Assembly (NCBI GenBank): GCA_964489055.1
Contig: CAZAXF010000002.1
Span: 82,189 to 146,188 of the forward strand
Direction of reading: 5' to 3'
DNA from: 66-474 sp964489055
GTDB taxonomy: Bacteria > Pseudomonadota > Gammaproteobacteria > Xanthomonadales > Rhodanobacteraceae
Length of the DNA stretch: 64,000 nucleotides
Below the pieces are notes generated by a model. That model saw nothing but the letters and a program-made list of their open reading frames with translations. It was not told the origin of the DNA and did not search any database. Position numbers and translations under genes: made by a program. This document shows, piece after piece, positions 25,061 to 33,810 of this stretch (positions within the stretch are counted from its first letter, which is position 1; each line of letters starts with the position of its first letter).

Positions 25061-25904
25061 TTTCGATGGTTCGGTCGGCCCGTTGCCGGACGAGATCCGG
25101 GTGCCGCTGGCGCACTGGCAGGAGAAGATCCGCTTCGGTTGTTCGCGACGCGACCTCGATCGCCTGGACGGCACGCTCGACGGGGTGCTGCGCGGGCAGC
25201 CCTGCGGACCGGTGTTCACGGGCAGCGGCGACTTCCACCACGTGAGCCAGCCGCTGATCCGGCGCGCGTGTGCTTTGCAGCGCTGCCGCGTCGTGGTCTT
25301 CGACAATCACCCGGACAACATGCGCTTCCCGTTCGGCATTCACTGCGGCTCCTGGGTCAGCCACGTCGCCGCGTTGCCCAACGTCGCGCGCGTGGACGTG
25401 GTCGGCATCACCTCGCCCGACGTGTCCGCGGCCTCGTTGTGGGAAAACCGGCTGCGGCCACTGTATTCCGGGCGCGTCACCTACTGGTGCATCCGCCCGC
25501 GCAATCGTCTGGCGCGGCATCTCGGGCTCGGCGCGGCGTTTCGCGAGTTCGGGTCGGCCGAGGCGTTGCTGGATGCGTTCGCGGCGACGATCGAGCGCGC
25601 GCCGTTGCCCGTCTACGTGTCCATCGACAAGGACGTGCTGGCGCCCGAAGTGGTACGCACCAACTGGGACCAGGGCGTATTGCGCGAGGCGCACCTGACG
25701 CGCACCCTGCAGGCCGTCGGCGACAACCGCATCGGCATGGACGTCACCGGCGAGGTATCGGCGCACGCCTACACCACGCGCTGGAAACGCTGGCTCAGTG
25801 CGCGTGACCAGCAGCCGGACGTGAGCGCAACGCAGGCCGAGGCGTGGCGACGCGACCAGCACCGGATCAACCTGAACCTGCTGGCGGCCCTGCCTCAGGC
25901 GTGA
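25041..25904 (+). CDS. Arginase/ureohydrolase-like metal enzyme
   Basis: This 287-residue protein carries degenerate but recognisable versions of all three arginase metal motifs: GSGDFHH (residues 61-67, cf. GGDHS), DNHPDN (88-93, cf. DAHxD) and SIDKDVLAP (194-202, cf. SxDxD). The family cleaves or deacylates guanidino groups and related amides. It is not a housekeeping arginase: the N-terminus starts MRPIVLDFDGSVG and the overall sequence is divergent. GGAGG lies 7 bases before the ATG. It overlaps the acyltransferase gene upstream and, tail to tail by 10 bp, the DegT gene. Confidence 0.68.
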   Translation: MRPIVLDFDGSVGPLPDEIRVPLAHWQEKIRFGCSRRDLDRLDGTLDGVLRGQPCGPVFTGSGDFHHVSQPLIRRACALQRCRVVVFDNHPDNMRFPFGIHCGSWVSHVAALPNVARVDVVGITSPDVSAASLWENRLRPLYSGRVTYWCIRPRNRLARHLGLGAAFREFGSAEALLDAFAATIERAPLPVYVSIDKDVLAPEVVRTNWDQGVLREAHLTRTLQAVGDNRIGMDVTGEVSAHAYTTRWKRWLSARDQQPDVSATQAEAWRRDQHRINLNLLAALPQA

Positions 25905-27109
25905 GACCCCAACGCGGCGTCCATTCGTTCCAGCAGTTCCGCAAACGCCGCATCGTCCAGCCACGGGCTGTTGGAAACCGTCAGTGTCTGGGCGGCGAAC
26001 GCGCGCGCGTTGGGAACGTCGGCGTCGGAATCCACGCATCCGTGCAGGTACGCGTAGTCCGGCAACGCGTGGACGAACAGGCGGCTGACGCCGAAGTGCG
26101 ATGCGGCGAGTGAATCCAGCACCGCATCGCGCGCCGCCGGCGTTGCAAGGCGCAACAGGAAGAACGGCCAGGCGCCGGATGCGCCGTCCGGATCCTTGAG
26201 TACCTGCACGCCCGGAAGTTTTTCCAGCAGCGGAATGCGGCGCTGCGCCTGTGCGTGCAATTGTGCGGCGTGGGCCGGCCAGCGCGTGGCCGCGCGTTCG
26301 CCCACCCGCCGGCGCCAGCGGCTCACCCGATGCAGCGGAATGTCGGAGGAAAAGGCATCGCCCACCGCGGCGATCCAGTCGCCGTGCGCCAGTGCCCGGC
26401 GCCGCGGCAGCCCGTAGGCCAGCCGCAGGCCAGATGGCCGGTACAACGCGGTGTAGCCCAGCAACTCCACGATCCGGCGCAGCTCCCAACCCGGTCGGAA
26501 CGGGATCGTGCGCGCGCCCGTTTCGCGCAGTTGCTCGCGCAGGACCGGGTCGCGCGCCACCAGCACGCCGCCCTCGTACAGCGTAATGCCCTTGCCGACG
26601 GCGAGGCTGAAAAAGCCGACGTCACCGGCAAGCCCGACCGGCGCATCGCCGATACGCGCGCCCCAGGCCTGCGCGGCGTCCTCGATCACCCACGCGCCGT
26701 GCGCGCGTGCGACCTCGCACGCGTGTACCACGTCCGCGATCCGGCCGCCGAGGTGGGTCGGGATGATGGCCAGGGTGTTTCCGCTGCACGCCGCGGCCAG
26801 TTGTTCCGGATCGAAATCGAAGTGCCCGGCGCGGGTGCCGCAAACGCGCACCTTGAGGCCGCAGTGCACGATCGCCAGCGGCACCAGGGGACAGGTGTAG
26901 GCCGGCACGATCACTTCGCGGCGGTCGCTCGATTCGCGCAGCGCCGTCAGCGCCACGACCAGGCACGCGGTCCCCGAGCATTCCAGTTGTGCCGAATCGA
27001 TGCCCGCTGGCCGCAGTGGCGTGCACGCGCCCCACGGCCACCAGTCCGACCAGCGCGCCGGCAACCCGGCGGTGGGCGGGATCTCACCCCGGGGCTCAGG
27101 ACTGGGCAC
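25895..27109 (-). CDS. DegT/DnrJ/EryC1/StrS-family PLP aminotransferase
   Basis: This protein of about 404 residues is a sugar-aminotransferase-type PLP enzyme. Family features include the N-terminal SGTACLVVALTAL (cofactor phosphate site), VIEDAAQAWGA (aspartate contacting the pyridine nitrogen), and FFSLAVGKGITLYEGG with the cofactor lysine. The start is ambiguous (GTG 27109 or TTG 27127), and either overlaps the 3' end of the upstream transporter gene. No sugar-nucleotide enzymes are nearby, so the amine acceptor is unknown. Confidence 0.85.
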   Translation of the reverse strand: MPSPEPRGEIPPTAGLPARWSDWWPWGACTPLRPAGIDSAQLECSGTACLVVALTALRESSDRREVIVPAYTCPLVPLAIVHCGLKVRVCGTRAGHFDFDPEQLAAACSGNTLAIIPTHLGGRIADVVHACEVARAHGAWVIEDAAQAWGARIGDAPVGLAGDVGFFSLAVGKGITLYEGGVLVARDPVLREQLRETGARTIPFRPGWELRRIVELLGYTALYRPSGLRLAYGLPRRRALAHGDWIAAVGDAFSSDIPLHRVSRWRRRVGERAATRWPAHAAQLHAQAQRRIPLLEKLPGVQVLKDPDGASGAWPFFLLRLATPAARDAVLDSLAASHFGVSRLFVHALPDYAYLHGCVDSDADVPNARAFAAQTLTVSNSPWLDDAAFAELLERMDAALGSHA

Positions 27110-27473
27110 GCTGTTCGCCAATCGCAAGACAAACGATTCCCCCGACGATCGCTGCCGCGCCGAGCATCTGCACGATCGAGAGCCGCTCGCCGAACAACAG
27201 CGCCGAGAGGATCAGCACGCTGACGATCTCGAGGTGCGAGGCCGCGAACGCCGGGCCGACCGGGGCGCGCGTGAGCAGCGTCATCCAGGTGAAGAACGAA
27301 CCCACGTAGCCGAGGATGGCCCCGTAGATCCACGGCGCCGAGAACACGCGGAGCAGCCAGGGCCCGTCGAACGTCAGCGCGCCCGAATGCAGCCCCGCCC
27401 ACTTGAAGCAAAGCTGCGAGAGGGTGTCGAAACCCATCAGCAGCGCGAATCCGGTGACGTAGAACCTGAGCAT
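27096..27473 (-). CDS. Half-size EamA/DMT transporter, second subunit
   Basis: This 125-residue protein has four predicted membrane helices, one EamA-type half. ATG 27473 lies 4 bp after the stop of the preceding half transporter, with GGTAAGG overlapping that stop. Motifs include PVGPAFAASHLEIVSVLILSALLFGERLS. Half-size pairs of this type (ArnE/ArnF, SMR family) work as heterodimers that flip lipid-linked or small cationic molecules. Confidence 0.78.
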   Translation of the reverse strand: MLRFYVTGFALLMGFDTLSQLCFKWAGLHSGALTFDGPWLLRVFSAPWIYGAILGYVGSFFTWMTLLTRAPVGPAFAASHLEIVSVLILSALLFGERLSIVQMLGAAAIVGGIVCLAIGEQRAQS

Positions 27474-27477
27474 GTCC

Positions 27478-27834
27478 TTACCCGAGTCCGACAAGGACGA
27501 TTCCGGCCGACACCAGCACCATCCCGGCGATGCGCCAGCGGGTCAGCTTTTCTTGGAACACCAGGCGTCCGGCGAACATCAGCAACACCACATTGACGGT
27601 CCCCAGCAGAATGCCCTCGGCCAGCGGCACCAGCGACAGGAATGCCAGCCACACCAGGAATTCCGCACCGAAGCAGACCACGCCCACCCACAGCCACGGC
27701 CGGCGCGCGAGATCGAGCCAGTACGCGCGCGTTACCCGCCCATCGTCGGTGCGGGCCGCGGCCTTGAACGACAGATGCCCGACCAGGTCCAGCAGGGCGT
27801 TGAGGCCCCAGAAAATGGCAGCCAGTACCGGCAT
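27478..27834 (-). CDS. Half-size EamA/DMT transporter, first subunit
   Basis: This 118-residue protein has four predicted membrane helices with the DMT motif PLAEGILLGTVNVVLLMFAGRLVFQEKLTRWRIAGMVLVSAGI. It leads a three-gene operon (first half transporter, second half transporter, DegT aminotransferase). An aminotransferase plus two half-size flippases recalls ArnB and ArnE/ArnF of the aminoarabinose pathway, but the other arn genes are absent here. Confidence 0.78.
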   Translation of the reverse strand: MPVLAAIFWGLNALLDLVGHLSFKAAARTDDGRVTRAYWLDLARRPWLWVGVVCFGAEFLVWLAFLSLVPLAEGILLGTVNVVLLMFAGRLVFQEKLTRWRIAGMVLVSAGIVLVGLG

Positions 27835-27968
27835 TCAAGCCTCCCGGTCGTGCGTGAAGGACGTGCAGCCTGAAGCCGCCGCGCGTTGAATGCGCGTCCG
27901 GCCGAGAGCAACGTGCCGGAATTATCGAACGCCAAGGCGCGCAGGCCAAGCACTGCTACCATCCGCGC

Positions 27969-29195
27969 ATGGAATGGGTCAGGCAATTGACAGCCCTGGT
28001 CCACGGTCTGGTGGACCTGGTGGCGCAGCACGCCGTCGCGCCGATGGTGTCGTTGCTGCATCTTGACGGGCTGGTCGGCGACCCGCACGAGGTGGCCGGT
28101 GCGCTGCTGATCGGCGCCACCCAGATCCTGATCATCCTGTGCGTGCTGCGGCCGCTGGAAGCGTGGTGGCCGGCCGAGCGCTGGGACAAGCGCAAGCTGA
28201 CAACGGTCGATCGCCGCTACACGCTGCTGATGCTGCTGTTCCTCAACCCGCTGTTCGCCTACCTGGTGCTGATGCCGATCGCGGCGCTGCTGGGCGGTGG
28301 GCCGGACACGGCCAGCACCGGGCCCGAGGGACTGGTGGCGCTGCTGCCGGTGCTGCAGGAGCACCCGCTGCTGCGCTTCGGCGTGTACTACATCGCCTAC
28401 GACTTCACCTACTACTGGATGCACCGCGCCCAGCACTGGATGCCGTGGTGGTGGGCGCTGCACAGCATGCATCACAGCCAGCGCCAGATGAGCTGCTGGA
28501 CCAACGACCGCGGCAGCTGGATCGACGGCGCGCTGCAATCGTTCATCCTGGCCGGCGTGGGGCTGGTGATCGGCGTGGATGCCGACGAGTTCGCGTTGCT
28601 GATGCTGGTCGGCGAGGTGATGCAGAGCCTTTCGCACACCAACATGCGCTTCGGGTTCGGCCGGGTGCTGGACAAGCTGCTGGTGGACCCGAAGTTCCAC
28701 CGCCTGCACCACATGGTGGTCGATGCCGAACGGCCGCGCCTGCACGACTGCAACTACGGCCAGGTCTTCTCGGTCTGGGACCGCCTGTTCGGCACCGCCT
28801 TGTACGGCGAGCCGACCCGCGCCACCGGTGTCGCAGATCCGGTGGTCGATGCCGACAACGGCCGCGGCATGCTGCGCATGCAGTGGGGCGCCTTCAAGCG
28901 CTTCGCCGCGGCGGTGACCTGCCGCGCGGGCTGGATTCCGGGCGACGTGGCGTTTGCCGGCAGGCACATGCGTCCCGTGCGCGTGCACGACCCGCACGAC
29001 GTGGAGGGATTTCTTGCCTCGCGGCCATCCGGATTCGCGCCGGTAACGCCGCGCGGGCCGGGGCATGCCGGTCAGCCGGTCGACGCGGGCATGACGAGCG
29101 CACCAACGCCCGCCGCGCCCGCGGACATGGCGGCGCGCGCGAACACGCCGACGCCAGGGACCGCCCAGGCGCGGGTGCGCGCAGGCGTCGATTGA
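27969..29195 (+). CDS. Fatty-acid hydroxylase/sterol desaturase-family membrane protein
   Basis: This 408-residue di-iron membrane oxygenase has histidine clusters HRAQH (152-156), HSMHH (165-169) and HRLHH (244-248), plus SHTNMRFGFG. About four membrane helices lie between residues 45 and 220. The last 80 residues are proline/alanine-rich and probably disordered. Members hydroxylate or desaturate fatty acids, sterols or carotenoids; bacterial ones often act on lipid or hopanoid substrates. Divergent from the transporter operon by 134 bp. Confidence 0.87.
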   Translation: MEWVRQLTALVHGLVDLVAQHAVAPMVSLLHLDGLVGDPHEVAGALLIGATQILIILCVLRPLEAWWPAERWDKRKLTTVDRRYTLLMLLFLNPLFAYLVLMPIAALLGGGPDTASTGPEGLVALLPVLQEHPLLRFGVYYIAYDFTYYWMHRAQHWMPWWWALHSMHHSQRQMSCWTNDRGSWIDGALQSFILAGVGLVIGVDADEFALLMLVGEVMQSLSHTNMRFGFGRVLDKLLVDPKFHRLHHMVVDAERPRLHDCNYGQVFSVWDRLFGTALYGEPTRATGVADPVVDADNGRGMLRMQWGAFKRFAAAVTCRAGWIPGDVAFAGRHMRPVRVHDPHDVEGFLASRPSGFAPVTPRGPGHAGQPVDAGMTSAPTPAAPADMAARANTPTPGTAQARVRAGVD

Positions 29196-29222
29196 GCAGG
29201 CGCACTGCGCCAGGATAGCCCG

Positions 29223-30560
29223 ATGCCGCGACAACCCACCCGCTCCGGAACGCCCGCGCTGTTCCCCGAATCCGACGCGCTGAAGCCGCTGGCCGAGCGC
29301 ATGCGGCCGCGCACGCTGGACGAGATCGTCGGTCAGCACCGCCTGCTGGGGCAGGGCAGTGCACTGCGGCGCGCGCTGGAGGCCGGCAGCGTGCATTCGA
29401 TGGTGCTGTGGGGACCGCCCGGTTGCGGCAAGACCACGCTGGCGCTGCTGGTGGCGCAATACGCCGACGCGCACTTCCAGGCCATCTCGGCGGTGCTGTC
29501 CGGGCTCGCCGACGTGCGCAAGGCGCTGGCCGAGGCCGAGGCGCTGTACGCGCAGGGCCGCCGCAGCGTGCTGTTCGTGGACGAGGTGCACCGCTTCAAC
29601 AAGGCCCAGCAGGACGCCTTCCTGCCGCACATCGAGCGCGGCGTGATCGTGTTCGTGGGCGCGACCACCGAGAACCCGTCGTTCGAATTGAACTCGGCGC
29701 TGTTGTCGCGCTGCCGCGTGCACGTGATGGACGCGGTGGGCGCGGATGCCATCATCGTGGCGTTGAAACGCGCGCTGGCCGATGACGAGCGGGGCCTCGG
29801 CAAGGAAGGGCTTTCTGTCGATGACGATGCGCTCGCGCTGATGGCCGGCGCCGCCGACGGCGACGTGCGGCGCGCGCTGACGTTCCTGGAAATCGCCGCC
29901 GAACTCGCCCACGACGGCCGCATCGACGCCGCCACGCTGGAGCAGGTGCTGGCCGACCGCACCCGCCGTTTCGACAAGGGCGGCGAGCAGTTCTACGACC
30001 AGATTTCAGCGTTGCACAAGTCGGTGCGCTCGTCCGACCCCGACGCCGCGCTGTACTGGCTGGTGCGGATGCTGGACGGCGGCTGTGCGCCGCAGTACCT
30101 CGCGCGGCGCCTGCTCAGGATGGCCATCGAGGACATCGGCCTGGCCGACCCGCGCGCGTGGCAACTGGCACTGCACGCATGGGATACCTACGAGCGGCTC
30201 GGTTCGCCCGAAGGCGAGCTGGGACTGGCCGAAGTCGCGCTGTACCTGGCCGTCGCACCCAAGAGCAACGCCGCCTACGTCGCCCACGGCGCCGCACGCA
30301 GTGCGGTGCGCGAATCCGGCACGCTGGAAGTGCCCATGCACCTTCGCAACGCGCCGACCAGACTGATGAAGGACCTTGGCTACGGCAAGGGCTACCAGTA
30401 CGACCACGACATCGAAGGCGGCGTCGCGCTCGACCAGCAATGCCTGCCCGACGCGCTCGCCGGCACCGAGTTCTACGCGCCGAGCGCCAACGGCATCGAG
30501 GCGAAGATCAGGGACAAGCTCGATGCCTTGCGCGCCGCGCGTGCCAAGGCGCAGCGCTAG
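29223..30560 (+). CDS. rarA: Replication-associated recombination protein RarA
   Basis: This 445-residue clamp-loader-like AAA+ ATPase (also MgsA/WRNIP1) acts at stalled forks and at single-stranded DNA. LAERMRPRTLDEIVGQ opens the AAA+ domain. Walker A is GPPGCGKTTLA, Walker B is VLFVDEVHRFN, and sensor 1 is GATTENPSFE. The C-terminal tetramerisation region contains RMAIEDIGLADPRAW and ends with the typical PTRLMKDLGYGKGYQYDHD. It usually follows lolA in related genomes; here about 9 kb intervenes. Confidence 0.96.
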   Translation: MPRQPTRSGTPALFPESDALKPLAERMRPRTLDEIVGQHRLLGQGSALRRALEAGSVHSMVLWGPPGCGKTTLALLVAQYADAHFQAISAVLSGLADVRKALAEAEALYAQGRRSVLFVDEVHRFNKAQQDAFLPHIERGVIVFVGATTENPSFELNSALLSRCRVHVMDAVGADAIIVALKRALADDERGLGKEGLSVDDDALALMAGAADGDVRRALTFLEIAAELAHDGRIDAATLEQVLADRTRRFDKGGEQFYDQISALHKSVRSSDPDAALYWLVRMLDGGCAPQYLARRLLRMAIEDIGLADPRAWQLALHAWDTYERLGSPEGELGLAEVALYLAVAPKSNAAYVAHGAARSAVRESGTLEVPMHLRNAPTRLMKDLGYGKGYQYDHDIEGGVALDQQCLPDALAGTEFYAPSANGIEAKIRDKLDALRAARAKAQR

Positions 30561-31037
30561 CGGGCTGCCTCACGCAAAACCTTCACATCGTCATCCCGGA
30601 ATCGTGAAGCGATATCCGGGACCCAGTGCGTTTGCGGCCAGCATTCCCCGTTCGCGCCGAGCGTAGCTTGCGCGAGCAAGCGAAGTCGAAGCGCTTGCCC
30701 GCCAGCCCGTCGACTTCGGCCCTCTTGGTCAGGCCTCCTTCCCAGCCGGTTGATGTTGGCGTGATACTCACCAGATTCGTCATTCCGGGGCTCCCGGAGG
30801 GAGAACCCGGAATCCAGCCCTTCGCTCCAACTGTCTGAAACTGGATTCCGGGTTCCATCGCCGATCCAGCCGGCGATGGCCCCGGAATGACGGGGCAGAC
30901 AGTGCATTGCAACGCCAACGCGGCGCGGGAACGCTCCAGCTCACGTCCGGGATTCCATGCCCCGGGCGGACGGTCATGGCGCCGGGCGGGTTGCCGTGCC
31001 AGGCCGGCGGACAACTCGTGCAACGATGTCCATCAAC
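30561..31037. other. Intergenic stretch holding a two-armed palindromic repeat
   Basis: About 480 bp without a gene lie between rarA and the toxin-antitoxin operator. The one clear structure is the repeat at 30778-30892. I see nothing else in it. Confidence 0.5.
30778..30892. repeat. Two-armed palindromic intergenic repeat, copy A
   Basis: A 115-bp element is bounded by a perfect 14-bp inverted repeat (CGTCATTCCGGGGC at 30778-30791, complement at 30879-30892). An inner perfect 14-bp inverted pair, AACCCGGAATCCAG (30804-30817) with its complement (30841-30854), lies inside. Each arm can also fold alone as ATTCCGGG, variable stem, CCCGGAAT. Copy B at 39419-39545 has identical outer and inner pairs. 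Confidence 0.92.
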
Positions 31038-31071
31038 GTTGCGCAACATCCATAATGGATCCATAATGCAT
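31038..31071. promoter_or_regulatory. Operator-like palindromes of the toxin-antitoxin operon
   Basis: Just upstream of the antitoxin gene lie a perfect 10-bp palindrome GTTGCGCAAC (31038-31047), a perfect 13-bp one ATCCATAATGGAT (31048-31060) and a near-perfect copy ATCCATAATGCAT (31059-31071) overlapping it by 2 bp. Tandem sites of this size suit a ribbon-helix-helix repressor, which the antitoxin N-terminus appears to be. This is the usual autoregulatory arrangement. Confidence 0.7.
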
Positions 31072-31088
31072 CCAGTGGAGGCTGGACC

Positions 31089-31439
31089 ATGACCGTGACC
31101 CTCACCATCAAGCAGGTGCCCGCTGCGCTGGCGCGACGGTTGAAACAGCGCGCCAAAGCCAACCGCCGCTCGCTGCAGGGCGAACTGCTGTGCATCATCG
31201 AAGCCGCCGCGTCGCAGGACGCATCGGCCGTCGCCGAACCCGTGGCGCCGCGCTATTCGAGGCAACTCGATCCGGAGCCGCCCAGCGCATCGAAACGCGC
31301 CGCGGGACGGGCGGGCGAAGGCGCATCGAAGCCATCGACAGCCAGGCGCGACGCGCAGTCGCCGGCGGGTCGCTTGCGCGGACGCGCCAGCACGCGCATG
31401 AGCACCGATGAAATCATGCGCCTCACGCGCGGCGCATGA
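31089..31439 (+). CDS. FitA/VapB-type ribbon-helix-helix antitoxin with an extended linker
   Basis: This 116-residue protein has an N-terminal ribbon-helix-helix DNA-binding domain (about residues 1-42, TVTLTIKQVPAALARRLKQRA) of the FitA type. A long charged, low-complexity linker (about 45-100) follows, then a C-terminal toxin-binding motif (STDEIMRLTRG). Classical FitA antitoxins are about 80 residues, so this linker is unusually long. GGAGG lies 7 bases before the ATG. It overlaps the toxin gene by 4 bp. Confidence 0.82.
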   Translation: MTVTLTIKQVPAALARRLKQRAKANRRSLQGELLCIIEAAASQDASAVAEPVAPRYSRQLDPEPPSASKRAAGRAGEGASKPSTARRDAQSPAGRLRGRASTRMSTDEIMRLTRGA

Positions 31440-31843
31440 ACCGGACCCTCGTCGACGCCAACGTCCTGCTCGATGTCCTGACGGAGGACCCCCACTGGTT
31501 CGACTGGTCGGCAACGCAGCTCGACGCCTGCGCCGCGCGGAGCGAGCTTTGCATCAACCCGGTCATCTATGCCGAAGCGTCGATCGGCTTCGCCCGCATC
31601 GAAGACCTGGATGCAACCCTCACCGAACCGCCCTTCACGTACCTTCCGTTGCCGAAGGAAGCGGCATTCCTGGCCGGCAAGGCGTTCCTGCGCCATCGGC
31701 GCGCCAGGGGCGCCCGGCGCTTGCCGCTGCCCGATTTCTTCATCGGAGCCCACGCCGCGATCGAAGCCATGCCGTTGCTCACCCGCGACGCGCGCCGCTA
31801 TCGCACGTACTATCCGACGCTGGAATTGCTGTGTCCCGAGTGA
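31436..31843 (+). CDS. PIN-domain toxin, FitB/VapC type
   Basis: This 135-residue PIN nuclease would cleave RNA when free of its antitoxin. The four acidic metal ligands are visible: D7 (VDANVLLD), E47 (YAEASIGF), D100 (LPDFFIGAHA) and D118 (LTRDARRY). Length and the pattern of secondary structure match the family. Its start overlaps the antitoxin stop (ATGA), so it should be translated only with its partner. The active site is intact. Confidence 0.9.
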   Translation: MNRTLVDANVLLDVLTEDPHWFDWSATQLDACAARSELCINPVIYAEASIGFARIEDLDATLTEPPFTYLPLPKEAAFLAGKAFLRHRRARGARRLPLPDFFIGAHAAIEAMPLLTRDARRYRTYYPTLELLCPE

Positions 31844-31930
31844 GATTGCCGACAGAACCCGGCGCGTTTGCGCGCTTCCATCACGCGCCGTGATAATTGC
31901 GCGTTTCGTGGCTTCCCCGGAAATCGTCCC

Positions 31931-33208
31931 ATGCTGGACCCCGTACTGCTGCGCGCCCACCTGGCCGAGACGGCCGCGCGCCTGAAGACCCGCGGTTTCG
32001 AACTCGACACGGCGGCGGTGGAGTCGCTGGAGGCCGAGCGCAAGCGCCTTGCCACCGGGACCCAGGAACTGCAGGCGTTGCGCAACGCGCGCTCGAAGGC
32101 GATCGGGCAGGCCAAGGCGAAAGGCGAGGACGCCGCGCCGATCCTGGCTGAGGTGGCCGGCATCGGCGACAAGCTCAAGGCCAACGAGGCCGAGCTGGCG
32201 AAAGTGCAGGGCAAGCTGTCGGCCATCGCGCTGGGCATCCCCAACCTGCCGGCCGACGACACGCCCGTCGGCAAGGACGAAACCGAGAACGTCGAGGTCT
32301 CGAAGTGGGGCTCGCCGCGCACCTTTGATGTCCCGGTGAAGGATCACGTTGAACTGGGCGCCCGCCACGGATGGCTGGACGGCGAGGCCGGCGCGAAACT
32401 GTCCGGCGCGCGCTTCACCGTGCTGCGCGGCCAGTTGGCGCACCTGCACCGCGCCTTGGCGCAATTCATGCTGGACCTGCACACGCGCGAGCACGGTTAC
32501 ACCGAGTGCAACCTGCCGCTGCTGGTGAATCCCGAGGTGATGCAGGGCACCGGGCAGTTGCCGAAGTTCGAGGAAGACCTGTTCGCGACCGAGGTCGGCG
32601 AGGCCAGGCGCTACCTGATCCCGACCGCCGAGGTGTCGCTGACGAACCTCGTGCGTGATGCCATCGTCGAGGCCGACGTGCTGCCGATGAAACTGACCGC
32701 GCACACCCCGTGCTTCCGCGCCGAGGCCGGCAGCTACGGCAAGGACGTCAAGGGCATGATTCGCCAGCACCAGTTTGAGAAGGTGGAGCTGGTGCAGGTG
32801 GTCGAGCCGTCCAAATCGTTCGACGCGCTGGAAGAGCTGACCGGTCACGCCGAAACGGTGCTGCAGCAACTGGAACTCCCGTATCGCAAGGTGGCGCTAT
32901 GTACCGGCGACATGGGATTCGCCGCCGCCAAGACGTATGACCTTGAAGTCTGGCTGCCCTCGCAGGACATGTATCGCGAGATTTCCTCGTGCTCCAACTG
33001 CACCGATTTCCAGGCCCGCCGCATGCACGCGCGCTGGCGCAACCCCGCCACCGGCAAGCCCGAACTGGTGCACACCCTGAACGGTTCCGGCCTCGCCGTC
33101 GGCCGCTGCCTGATCGCCGTGATGGAGAACTTCCAGAACGCCGACGGGTCGATTGCCGTACCCGAGGTGCTGCGGCCGTACATGGGCCGTGTTGATAGAA
33201 TCACCTGA
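31931..33208 (+). CDS. serS: Serine-tRNA ligase
   Basis: This 425-residue class II synthetase begins MLDPVLLRAHLAETA, followed by the long antiparallel coiled coil that grips the tRNA variable arm (about residues 30-100). Motif 2 is in CFRAEAGSYGKDVKGMIRQHQF and motif 3 in LNGSGLAVGRCLIAVMENFQ. The gene for one of its own substrates, tRNA-Ser(TGA), starts 102 bp downstream on the same strand. Confidence 0.97.
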   Translation: MLDPVLLRAHLAETAARLKTRGFELDTAAVESLEAERKRLATGTQELQALRNARSKAIGQAKAKGEDAAPILAEVAGIGDKLKANEAELAKVQGKLSAIALGIPNLPADDTPVGKDETENVEVSKWGSPRTFDVPVKDHVELGARHGWLDGEAGAKLSGARFTVLRGQLAHLHRALAQFMLDLHTREHGYTECNLPLLVNPEVMQGTGQLPKFEEDLFATEVGEARRYLIPTAEVSLTNLVRDAIVEADVLPMKLTAHTPCFRAEAGSYGKDVKGMIRQHQFEKVELVQVVEPSKSFDALEELTGHAETVLQQLELPYRKVALCTGDMGFAAAKTYDLEVWLPSQDMYREISSCSNCTDFQARRMHARWRNPATGKPELVHTLNGSGLAVGRCLIAVMENFQNADGSIAVPEVLRPYMGRVDRIT

Positions 33209-33309
33209 TCAGGAGACACCCCCTTTGCTCGCCAAGGGGCGCGCCGGAGGATGCCGGATGCGCGCAACCGTTCCACCCGCCCCTTCCTCCGGAAGGGGGT
33301 ATTCATCAA

Positions 33310-33720
<411 letters not shown>

Positions 33721-33810
33721 GGGCCGAACTCCATTTTGCCTGGAACGGAATGGGACAGCTCCAGGGGACACGATGGTTGCAGGGCTTTCAGGACGATGGT
33801 CGATCATGTC

